In this document: piece after piece, positions 1-12,352 of the stretch | How the letters are laid out: every line of letters starts with the position of its first letter | Numbering within the stretch: the first letter of the stretch is position 1 | Assembly (NCBI RefSeq): GCF_963675165.1 | Contig: NC_087387.1 | Coordinates: 2,283,501 to 2,347,500, forward strand | DNA: 64,000 bases | Origin: Halichondria panicea | Taxonomy: Eukaryota; Porifera; Demospongiae; Suberitida; Halichondriidae | Reading direction: 5' to 3' | Notes under the pieces: generated by a model | What the model was told of the DNA's origin: nothing | Database searches by the model: none | What the model saw: only the letters and a program-made list of their open reading frames with translations | Translations under genes and position numbers: made by a program

Positions 1-34
1 TTACATACATTTCTTCCTGGAAGCGTAATTATAG

Positions 35-188
35 TCAGGGCTGCATTGAGGGGGGGGGGCGAGGGGGGTAATTCGCCCCCCCCTAGGATCTGGCAGATTC
101 GGCATTTGTACTGCGATGACTTCCCCCCTACATTTTTCATTTGCGCAATTCGCCCCCTCTGATCCAAAGTCCTGGATGCAGCCCTGAT
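35..188. repeat. MITE-like element with C/G tracts
   Basis: The ends are inverted copies (cagggctgca at 36-45, tgcagccctg at 177-186) around long G and C runs that also pair. The same design, short inverted termini enclosing a G-run and a C-run, recurs at 28332-28512, so this is probably a non-autonomous mobile element family. It fills most of the DNA before the first MSMO1 exon in the window; nothing else is visible in bases 1-263. Confidence 0.5.
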
Positions 189-263
189 AGTGCATACATA
201 CTAGAGGATAAATATTGTTTGTTTGCTTAATGTTAATGTTAGTGTTTGGTTTCACTCTTGCAG

Positions 264-2651
264 ATTACTTACTTCGGTCTAAGTACGCCTGGATTTCTGG
301 CCCAATTTCTCCCCTTCATGAGGAGATTCAAAATACAGGTTTGTACACACAAGTATATAGTTGTGGTGACTCAGCTTGAAATAACTCGTGGTAAATTAAT
401 TGGCCATTCGTTTCCTATTGTCAATGTGTTCCGTTTGTTATATTCATAGCCGTGGTTGGTCCAGATGTGACCTCATGTCTTGCATGTGATCAGGTGATCC
501 CCTCACCCCATGTATATCATTCGGGTGCACGTATAACCATTATTTTGTACGTTTCAGTTTATACCTCGAGCTGGTTAGCTATCATCCTGAGATCTCACAG
601 CGCCGCTTTATGAATTTTATGAATGTCTTGTCCCACTATTTACCGGCATAGAATTAAGCTTGTGTGTTCAGTCCCCTTATACTGTCTTTTATTAGCTATT
701 GATGCCTTCGGTGTCACTGTAGTTACTATAGCTTCCACCTCACTGCCGTATATACTAACCCTGCATGCATGGACATGTACCGTTGATATATTATATCTGT
801 AGGTGAAAATGCTGAGTGTTGTTGCTGGTACTCAGTAAAAGTATTTTCTTATTCATGCTTGTGTATAGAAATACATATCTTTAATGGGTACAGGAGAAGC
901 CTGAGTCGACTAAAGTGCAGTGGAATTGTTTCGTTTACATCCTACTCAACCACTTCTTTATACAGGTATACAGTACACCTACCTATATAGTACATGTTGT
1001 ACATGTTTAGTACAAGTCACATGCAGTAAGCACATTCTTGATTAATTGTCCGATGAATGTGTTTATTCTATACGATGCATGTACATTAATAATCAGTACA
1101 TACGTGATCTCCTAATTTTCATGAACAACTTTTGACCATGCCGTCTCTTCCCATCTGTCTACATGCATACAGGCACCTATGATAGCTGGGATGTATCACT
1201 TCAACTACTACATGGGAGTGAAGTATGAGTATGATGACATCCCACGCTGGTGAGTTGTTGTTGCACTTGATAGAACTATTAGTAATATGCATCTAAAGGT
1301 CTGCGCTCACTTGAAAGCCATTTGAAAGTGTTGTTTTACCGACAGTTAATTACCTCATAGCCAGCTCGAGCATGCACATGTGTGTGGTGGTTATAGCATT
1401 GTTTTGTAAGGACTGTTTTAATTCCTTCATGTAGCGGTGTTTGGTTTGTACATGTATTTTTGTCTGATAGTGAAATATTGCGTTTTGTGACAGGTACGTG
1501 GTGATCCCTCAGCTGGTGGCTTGTCTGATGATTGAGGACACCTGGCATTATTTCATGCATCGACTTCTTCATCACAAACGTATCTACAAACACATTCACA
1601 AAATCCACCACCACCATCAGCAACCGTTTGGGTTAACAGCCGAGTACGCCCACCCTCTGGAAACAGTCAGTAAGTGGAGTTGTCAGTACTAGAGCAGAGC
1701 ACTGTTTTGCTGAGTGGTGTGTACACTGTTCCATGTTCAATTTGTTCATGGCTCTTAATACCATGTCCTTTATACTAGCTAGGGTTGTGTAGCTACATGT
1801 ACATTGTAGTAACTGTTACTAGCTGTCAATGTGCATGCATAGTACTGCAGCTTAATGAATCAACATCTAACTTTATATCTTGAGGAGCTGCCCTGAACAG
1901 TGTTAGTAATGAAGAACCCACTGTTGTGTATGTCCTCACATGTGCACACACAGACACACCTTACGACTCTATCACCCCATCCACACGCACGCACAGTTCT
2001 GGGTATGGGTTTCGTGTGGGGCATTCTGTTCTTTGGGAATCATGTGATCATGGAGTGGTTGTGGATGATGGCTCGTTTAGTGGAGTCGGTGGAGGTTCAC
2101 AGTGGCTACGACTTCCCCTACCTCAACCCCATGCATCTAATTCCTGGATATGCTGGTACGTACAATCATGTACGTTGTCGTAATGGTCTCTTTGAGTATA
2201 ATTATTATTACGTAAAGCTGTGGTTGATTTCTAGTTTTAGTAATAATTAAGAGCTGATCATGAATGAGTTTTGCGAGTGACTGTACTTAGCTATAGCTAC
2301 TACAAGCCCTATATCGATCAAATTGCATGTGCATGCATGCAGTGCTTACTCTAGATTTTACGTGCATGTCTTTTGTCAACGATCTATGTAAGTTTAGTTT
2401 ATCAAAAGAGCCTGCCCGATAAGTGTGTTTATTGAGAGCACATGTATGTATTCCATCCCATAATGCTTACCCAGCTAATTACCGCCATTGCTTGTTCTCC
2501 CATATATACAGGTGCTCGTTTCCATGACTTTCACCACTACAACTTCAACGGTAACTACGCCAGTTCTTTTGTCTGGTGGGACTGGATATTCGGGACCAAC
2601 AAACAGTACTTGGAGTACATTGAGAAACAACCCAAGAGCAAAAAGGAGTAG
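264..2651 (+). CDS. MSMO1: Methylsterol monooxygenase (C4-methylsterol oxidase), 3' six exons
   Basis: This is a non-haem di-iron hydroxylase of the ER membrane that oxidises the 4-methyl groups of sterol precursors in cholesterol-type synthesis. Exons: 264-338, 894-965, 1173-1249, 1494-1669, 1997-2155, 2512-2651; all are GT-AG and stay in frame, giving 232 residues. The histidine boxes of the fatty-acid-hydroxylase family are visible: HRLLHH and HKIHHHH in exon 1494-1669, and FHDFHHYNF at the start of the last exon. The protein ends KSKKE, a KxKxx-type ER retrieval signal. Human MSMO1 is about 293 aa, so roughly 60 N-terminal residues lie upstream of the window. The gene converges on TBC1D5, whose stop lies 341 bp beyond. 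Family assignment is firm. SC4MOL orthology rather than another sterol hydroxylase rests on overall sequence pattern. Confidence 0.93.
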
Positions 2652-2849
2652 TTTATGAGACTGACATATAATTATATCAGGGAGATTTTTCTCTTGATTG
2701 TTACTATTTATTTTGACAACCACACATGCATGCATATCACTCCACTAACTGTTTGGTGCATTAATTTTTATACTTAATATCAATTGCACACCACACATAC
2801 AAGTAATACGCATATCTCTGACTCTCACATAATTACTTTGCAGTGCATT

Positions 2850-2870
2850 TTTATTTCACAAATGTTTATT
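2850..2870 (-). promoter_or_regulatory. Candidate poly(A) signals of TBC1D5
   Basis: Two AATAAA hexamers lie on the minus strand, at 2865-2870 and 2850-2855, about 120-140 bases past the TBC1D5 stop. They sit in the 340-bp gap between the convergent MSMO1 and TBC1D5 genes, which otherwise shows no gene. Confidence 0.45.
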
Positions 2871-2991
2871 TTATATGTGTATAAAACTTAACTGTGCCAA
2901 CAAAAACATACGCAACTTTAAACAAAACAAACACACAACACTGTACAATACCAACCTGACATTACCCTGCTGTAGTCTGCATGCTCTATAC

Positions 2992-3218
2992 CTAGTCTCC
3001 AGAGTTCAAAAGGGGGTGTGTATCCCGGGACGGTACTCCCTCGTCAGCAAGCACCTCTGTGCCCACCTCTAAGCTTCTTTGTAAGGGGTGATCGATATTA
3101 TTAGTTCTTGTGCTATCTTTAGAAACGGCGTCGTTGTCAGAAAGTGGGGAACTCTTGGAGGCGAGTTTTGAGAGTGTGAAACTGTCCAGATTGGTTGAGG
3201 AGCCATCAGAACTGTCTG

Positions 3219-3277
<59 letters not shown>

Positions 3278-5561
3278 TGTTTGAAGGGGGGATAAATCAT
3301 TAGCATATACACAATGTGCTGCACTGTGAAAGAAGTGATGCTCTACAATGTATAATAATTATGAAAGGAAATGAATACATGTGCATGCAACATGTACAAA
3401 AATGTATACCGTATTACTAGAATATTTTGCTGGTGAAAAACCTTTACAAATGAGCCAAATGAGCAGAAAATTTGACACTTCGCGATCTAACTCTTGCGTT
3501 CTGGCAAGGATCGTGTGCATTAATTTACTAGTATAACAATTTAGGTTTTGCGGATTTTATTGTTGCGAATTGATCAACCATCATCGCAAAGTTGCAAATG
3601 TTTGATGCTCACAAAACATTCGGTATAATATAATTATTATACATACAAGCAAGAGTCCATAATATAAGTGGACTCTCGATCATACAAGAGAAAATTGCAA
3701 ACTTTTAGGGCTATACAGACTTAAACAATCAGGCTTTCGTAAAGGTTACACAGATGAATTTTGGGGCATATGACCTGGTAAGGGATCATTATACATGTAA
3801 ATAGAAGATAAAGATCAGAGTTAACGTGTACAAACTCTGTACATCACATACCGTATAGCGGGTATAATTATTTCGAGGGTATAAACTTTCGCGGAATGAC
3901 CGTTGAAAGGTTTTTGCAATAGCAGCCTTTCTGTAGCATGCATGCATGCAATATTAAATTCGCAGTAGATGCTTGATCAGCGGAAAACCACAAACATTTA
4001 TACCCTCGAAATATACCCGCTATACGGTAGTACATTGAACACAATGTCTGTACCATGACTATCCTCTAGGTTGGACCTTGACCCCTGAACATTCTCCCAT
4101 CCTGGTGCTAGTTCTCCTGAGAAGGGGATCTTGTTCAGTAGCAGGTCACGAACCTATGGGATGGGATATGCGTGAGGTAAGACATGGAAGGAAGCCAATC
4201 TACCAAACAATTAACCATACACCACAGTGAGGTACACCACATTGAGGATACGTGCAGTACATGCAATAGGCAAATCACACAATAGCCGCCCTTGATCTAT
4301 CATTTTGATAACATCATAGATCATGTGATAAGGTAATTCCCCTAAATCTAAAAGTAAATAAAATAATCTTGGCTGGCTAGTATATAGCTACTGATGGCAA
4401 CAGCTACTGGTGTAGGGGGTCTCAGTTGTGACTTTGTGGGTGATCCCCCTAATGTCCTTCTCTGCTCAGTGTGCTCCCTCCCATTTCGAGATCCCTATCT
4501 AACAGACTGCTGTGGTGCACACTTCTGCATGTCTTGCATCTATCCGTTAAAGAACAACAAAGGACCGTGTCCCGAGTGTGAGCAAGCTGAGTTTGAGGTC
4601 ATGATCGATCGAAACAAGCTAAAGGAGGTCAATGAGCTATTAGTCTATTGTGCTAGCCGAGGCAAGGGGTGTGAGTGGAAAGGCTGCCTCAGGGAACTAG
4701 AGCAACACCAGACGGTGGGTTGTGACTGTATCCTTGTAGTATGCTCTCTAGGCTGCGGCGAAAGACTGCCCCGAAAGAACATGGGTGAGCACGAAGTGGA
4801 TCTGTGTCCGAAGAGAACCTTGGAAGAGCAAGTGAAGAGTCTAACAAAACAATTAGATGCAGCTATTGCAAAGAGATTGACGCTCGAAGACACTGTGAAG
4901 AACGCAAAGTTAAAAAATAAAGAGCTTTCGGCAAAAAACAAGGAACTCAAAGCAGCAAACAGCAACCAGACCACGATAATCAGAGAGCAACAAATGAGGA
5001 TCGACGAACTAGCCGGTATGGAGAAAGCAAAGAAAGAATTGCCAGACATGAAGACACAAACAGAGAAACCAGAGACAGAAAAAACTTGCCCCGTTTGTAA
5101 CACAAGATTCCCAGGAAGAATGAAGCAAATCGATTTTGAAAACCATGTACAACTACATTTTAGAAGTTAGATTTCACTTGAGTTGTTTAGTAAGGAATTA
5201 TGAGCCATACACTGTAATGTACGTATCTCAGTATATGTATTGTACTGTGGATCTTTTCCTCGTAATTTTGTCCATGAACAATGAACTCCACAGCCAAAAA
5301 TTTATGTGCATGTTTACCTTGGTAACTCACCGTACTACATTCTCTACACTATAGTTCTCACCTGTTTTAGTCCTGCCAGTGAGAGCAGAATGGTGTTCTC
5401 AGTTTCAGGGGACAGCCCCTCTAATTTGACAATCTCAGTCTGTAACGAGGCAATAAAGGAGTCAGCCTTCCCTCCACAGTATAGACACTTGGCCTGGAGG
5501 TCGTCAATTCGATTACTCAGTTTGTCCAACTTGCTCGATGAAACACCAGTAAAAGGGGAAG

Positions 5562-5619
<58 letters not shown>

Positions 5620-6318
5620 AGGGTATACAAAAAGTATCATTTGTGTGGGAGAAATTGTGTCAACTGTTCGCGTTACTAGCTCAAACGGAATGCTCACTTA
5701 AATTAATCTTTAAAAAGATTGGCATCTGATGTCCTAATATTATAGTGGTGGATCCCTGATACCTTGTATTATCCTATCTAGTTAGGCAAGCAAAAGAAAA
5801 AAAAAGAAAAAAAAAGGAACAAAAGAGCAAACAGCACAAAACCATACAGGTAGAAAAGGCAAACAGATGCCCGACCTTGAGAGAGTCGAGAATGATGGGT
5901 TAAAGAGTCTTTATAACGGTGCACCAACCCTCCCCAGCCCCATTCATCTGTTGCATTCAGAACAACTAGTATACTGAATAATTATTGGAAGCTATTCACT
6001 TGGGGCCATGCTGATTGTAAGCTATATTCACATTTGAGGTAATGCTGACATAAAGTATAGAACTTACATTTTATCTTAGACTTGATATTGGCTGCTGTAA
6101 TACTTTAACTTAGCTTGTGCATGCCTGTGTACTTGTGTAAACTAAATCTGACCTTGAGGGAGGCTTAATTTATAAGGTACAGGCCTGTATTGTCTGGGCT
6201 AGGTTTTGTGGTTAGTATCTGATAATGGAGATGGGTCTATGTAGTTCTTCTAGGTGGCAAGCACAAAACAATCTAATTTTGGTTCTTAGAATTAGCACAA
6301 GGCATTAGTCAAAATAAA

Positions 6319-6358
<40 letters not shown>

Positions 6359-9300
6359 GTGCGTGCGTGTGTGTGTGTCAAACAGAATAGCTGTTACAAT
6401 ACATGTACATGTAGGTACTATTAGCAGGCAAGTTACGATGTACAGGTGGGCCTAATATAGAACTAATGATCAATCATAAAATAGAGTCGCTAGTAAAAAT
6501 TCAGTTCACTGATTGGGCAGTCCTTGCAGCATGACACTCCAACTTTCCCCACACAGATAAATTAATATTTGCCTTAACAGCTAGCTCACCTTTGGATTCT
6601 CTCTCATTTCTTTGCTAGTGCTCTTGACAAGATCTTTTTTCATACTGCCAATGACTCGACCACGCCCCTTTTTACTGGGTACGTCATCGGGCATTTGCAG
6701 AGGGTGGTTTATAGGGGTGTGGTTAACGGGAGACGGGCTTCGAGATCTAGACTTTCCATGGAACTCTAGACGAGGAGCAGAGGAGACAGGTCGACTCATT
6801 CTTGCAGCCGTGTGCTTGATGACCTGCTTCACACTGCTCACCTGTGAGTGGGGGGGGGGGGGATGAGTGCATGTGATCAGATTTTGTATGTATACTTGAA
6901 CTCAATACGTAACGAGAGTCAAGACAATACAGTAGCAATGTCTCAGCAAACGCATGTACATGCACATGTAGTAGCACAGCTACAGTGTACATGTACATGT
7001 GTGCAGACACAATGATAGCTGAAAGATTTTTATGCACATGTGCATGACACAGATTGCCAGTTGTGTACATGTACCTTGTGTGATCTGTGTTGTACACTGT
7101 GCTGCTGTGAGTTGGTATCCGTTGACGATGACAGGGGAAGGGTGGAGCCTAGTGAGTAGGTGGCCTGGGCCGCAGGATTATGGGACCATATCCGTGGGGA
7201 GGGATACACACTCTACAAGGGGAGAGTCATACACGAACATGTACTTTCACGATACAGCGGTTAATGATGAAATTCTGGCCAGTAAACTTAGGCACTTTTC
7301 ATATGTTCATGCACACACAGCAATGGACATGCATGTACATGTACATGTACAAGACTCACAGGGTTCCGGAGGTGCAGTGCCCTTTGTACGAGATAGTTGA
7401 CCTCATACACTGGGGGGAAGTGCATCAGGTACTGCATACACGTGGAGTAGTCCCCTCCAGTCACTGTGTGGGTGGGTGGGAGGTGTGATGTGTACATGAC
7501 TATATGTACATGTATGTGACTGTATGATTATCATTGTGTACAGTATACAATTGATTGGGAAAAGTACATGTACAATGTACAAGCAGTATATGGTACATTA
7601 GTACTGTGTATATGTAGGCCTAAGGGTATGATTAGGAGTCAAGAGATTTAGCGTATAAACGACATTCTGATAAAGTGTTTGACTCACAGACGTCCCTCAT
7701 GTGCATGAGCATGGCAACACACATGTAGTCGACCAGTCCGAGGGATGGCCCATCAGCAAGCAGGGCATCCCACAACTCCAGGACACTGGGCAATGGGAAC
7801 TCACGACCAAACAACAGCCGAATCCAACGACTGGAGAGAGAGAGAGAGGGAGAGAGAAGAGGGGAGGGGAGGGAGAGAGAGAGAGGGAGAGAGAGAGAGA
7901 AGGAGAAGGAGAGAGGGAGACAGACAAAGAGAGAGAGAGGGGGGGGGGGAGAGAAGGGGAGGTAGGGGAGGGAGAGGAGAGAAGGGGGAGAAGGAGGAGT
8001 GTCGGAGAGAGGGGGAGAGAGGGGGAAAAAGGGGGATTATGAGACAGAAAGAAAGTAGTCGTTACAGACACACAGTGGAAATGGTGTGATAACACTATTG
8101 ACAGACAGTATTTTACTACAGCACATACATGTGTACATGCACGTACAGTACATGTGTTTCGGCTAAAAACTTATAAGATGCAAACCGGTGCTAAACCAGC
8201 TGACTATGAAGTGGGTATGGGTCTATATACGTACATGCCGTAGGTCTGTGGAGGGATGGAGAGCTCCTTGAGGTGAGTGTAAAGTTGTTCATCAGCATTC
8301 TTCAGGTGAAGGTTATGGATCACACCAAGCTTGCGAGAGATTGCAGACATCTAGTGATTGTACATGTGTGTGTGTGTGTGGGGGGGGGGGGCGTAAGTGA
8401 AAGGTTGCATCAGCTCTTTAATAGCAGGACTCAGTACTAAAGAAGTGTATTGAGAACTAAGGGTTGGCTTTAATGCAGGGAAAGTCATGTAGGACACAAA
8501 AAATAAGTGAAAATTTCAGGAATAAAATATCACTCAAAGGTAGGTACATGTACATGTGCAATGTCAGCATACCCTTTCTAGAGTTGGTTCACTCTGTACA
8601 TGTACATGCACGTACAGTAGTATGTACACAATCATTATGATTTGTATAGCAAGAAATGCCCATCAAAAACAAACTACACCCACTCACAGGAGACAGGTCG
8701 GCCATACCCTGAAAGGGTTTATTGGTCCGTGGGTCGTGTGACATTTTCTTCTTGTGCTGAGCCCTGGCCTTGTAGTAGTCAGCCTCGAGGGCAGTGGACA
8801 TGTACCATGAGCCCATACTCTCCATCAACTCAGCGAATATTGTGCTGCGTGTGTGAGTGTGTGTGTGTGGGGAGGGGGGGGGCTAGTGAGGCTGTTTACA
8901 GCGTACAAAGTTTCTAGTTTAATACTACAGATAACTGTACACATAGCACTTTCAGCTAAAGGCCTATAACTAGCTAATTTGTGTTTGGGTCGTAATTTAA
9001 GTTAAAAGTATAATTGCATTACGTACAAGGTGTAGTATACAGTAGGCAAAGAACTAGTTCCTACGTATGTTTAAAATGCCTACACCACAACTCACTAGGC
9101 ATCATGCTCGATGAATCGAGGGTCCATCACTGACAACACTGCAGGTCTGCAGGGAATTAATTAAGAGACAGTCTATCAGGAATATCATAATTATGCATGG
9201 CATGCCATTTCATGTACACACAATGTCATGGAGGTCAACCACACCAACACTTTTGCATATACTACCGTATAGCGGGTATATTTCAAGGGTATAAATTTTC

Positions 9301-9765
9301 GCGGATGTGCCTTTAGAAAGGTTTTCACGGATTTAATTTTCGTGGAATAGCGCCTTTTTTGCAGCATGCATGCATGGAATATTAAATTCACGGTTATAAA
9401 TGTTCGCGGTTCATGCCTAATCCGCGAAAACCACGAACATTTATACCCTCGAAATATACCCTCTATACGGTATTACTGTATGTACTGTCACCGTAACCAC
9501 CACTCTGTGACCTCCTTAATCCTCACACAACATCATACTACAATCATAAACATACACACACACACACACACGCACGCACACACACACACACACGCACACA
9601 CACACACACTCACACACACTCATGCCCTACAGTCAAGACAACACACCACATACACTCACTCACTGTTTCTTAGTGAATAATCGACACTGTTTGTTTTTTT
9701 ACCCTGCTGCGTCTTGTGAAGAGCTAAATCATGACGTTTTGGCCTTAACAGTTGTGTCCTCCACA

Positions 9766-9807
<42 letters not shown>

Positions 9808-12296
9808 ACCCACACACACACACTCATGCCCTACAGTCAAGACAACACACACACACACACACACACTCACGCCAGGGTAGGGTCATTTAAATCCCTCATC
9901 TCAGCGTGAAGGACAAACACTATGGGTGCCAGGATCTCGTGCATGCCTTGTCTGTAACTGAGCTCCTCATTCTCTCGCGAGAAACAGAACAACAGATCCA
10001 CCAGCATTTTTCTGAGGGTACATGTAACGAGGACATTAAAAATTAAGACATGTACATGTACATGTATGTAAATTTGAATTACAAATCAAAGTTTCATTAG
10101 TGACAGTCAAGCCTGCTTTACAATATGTACCGCAATATATTGTACACATATCGTATATCTTCTAATTTATCGGACACTTCTAATTAGCCCGGACACTCTT
10201 CTGGGAAATTTTCGTTATTCTAATACAACAGACACTCCGGTGCTCTAAATATCCGGACAATACCTTGAGTTACATTATAGCCGGCCAGTAAGAGTGCTGT
10301 AGTTAGCTAGTGCAACTATTCAGTCGCACAACTATTCTATTAAAACATAGCTAGCTCGCATGCAGCTGCATGCTTGTTCTAATTATTCCGGACACTTCGC
10401 ATGCTCTATAAAAATTTCCAATTATGCCTGGACAATTTCTATTTTTTGCTTTCCGATAAATTAGAACATATACGGTACATACACTGTACTTTTTATTACT
10501 TTATTGAGTACATTATATACATGTACATAGTCTAGTACATGTGGAACATGTAAATGAGGACTCTCTGAAACACAAAGTACGCCTGATACAATCAATCTAG
10601 TCCCTGCTCAACAGAAGAACACGGACATGAAATGATTAATTATGCAGGACACTTTCCATAGATCCCTAAACTGTCTCAGAGGTACATGTACTAGTGACTA
10701 TGTAATTATGTACAGACGACACCACTCACTGGATGTGAGGTTGCTTGAAGAATTGCACATCAGGGAACGTTCTCACCACGTCTTGATTAATCATCTGCCG
10801 CAGTTCGTTGTCCTGGAAATACCGGTTCCATGGGCTCTGTAGGAGGCGGAGATTGGGGTTACTAACACACACACATGCATTCCTTCGATCTCAGGGATCA
10901 ATCTCACTCAGGGATCAATCTCACTCAGGCTCAATGTCATGCATTTCACAAGAGTACTAATGTCTCTTGGTGATCAAAAACTTGGCTTCAAACAGTATTA
11001 CGGACTGTATGTTGACACAAACATGGGATGGCATGTGTGTGTGTGTGTGTGCGTGTCTCACATCGTCTTCCAGAGAGAGTGGGTTGTGCACGGCTAGATT
11101 TTTGCCAGACGCAAGCTTGTGGGGATCAATGATGTGCTGCACATGAAAAACATTGTTGTTGTGATCACTATACAAAGCACACCACCCTTCATAACACAGC
11201 CAGTTAATTAGCTTCTAAGTCCTATTTAGCATGTATTTGGACCTGTGTTAGCAAGCCACCCCCCCTCCCCTTTATTACAGCCCACTGTAGTCTGCACAAG
11301 GATGACCACTACTCACTGGTTTCAGTGTAAGTAATGGTAGACAACATTTGAGGTAATGATACACACAACAAACGCTTTGTGCTGCCTTCAGGGGAAAACA
11401 AATACATGTATGTTATAGAGATACATTGTTGTTATAGAGATACATTATACTGTACACTGCAGTACACACCATTCTGTAACTACATAATTATAGTTATCAA
11501 GCAGCGTAATAAAAGCTCCTTGAAACAAATTTCAACATAATCAGGCATATTACAATTATTGTAGAGCTCTGTCATAATACTGACCTTGGTCTTTATGGTA
11601 GTGAAAACGTCTCTTGCTTTCTTTACTGCCTCTTCCCACTTGTTCTGGTCCTCAGGTAGACAACCGAGAAACAGCTGTGGGTGATGTGTGTGGGGGTGGA
11701 TGAGAGAGTGTGCTTTAATTATGTGTAGGCGGGAGGATGAAATGTATTAACTATAAATGGATTTTGGATATAATGGATTTTGCTTTAAATATACAGTAAG
11801 CTAGTGCACATTGTGCTTTAAAGATATCAAAAGCAATAATATGGTAAGCAGCTGCTATATAGCTGTGGGTATGTACCTGCACAATGGCTGATGAATAAGT
11901 GAAAGGAATAAGACAGAGTTATCTATGGAGTACACACACACACACACATTGACTGCCATTGTGGAGCATTGTGTGCTTCATTCACAATGCACAGTTCAAT
12001 AGAGCAGCTGAAAGCTGATGACACGTTCGCAACTACGAGATGGCGATCACTGACACAACAAGACACAATTACAATAAAAGACAGTCCAAACAATGAACAT
12101 TGTATTAATTTTCTCTACCAAAGTAATGACAACGATTCTAAAAATTACATGTACAGGTACAGTGTGCAAATCATTCGACTAAAGAAAATGCCTCAATTCA
12201 AATACAGTGTTTTCATGCTTACATGACCCTAAGCGACTTATAATTATTTGAGGGCTTCAAACTAATACGCTCCACAAATGTGCAGCATACCGTACC

Positions 12297-12352
<56 letters not shown>

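Noticed and set aside
7697..8095. Overlapping open frames of 113-132 codons rich in E/R/G or S/P/L
   Set aside because: They are products of the GA-rich tract on both strands; only the short part matching TBC1D5 exon 7830-7688 is real.
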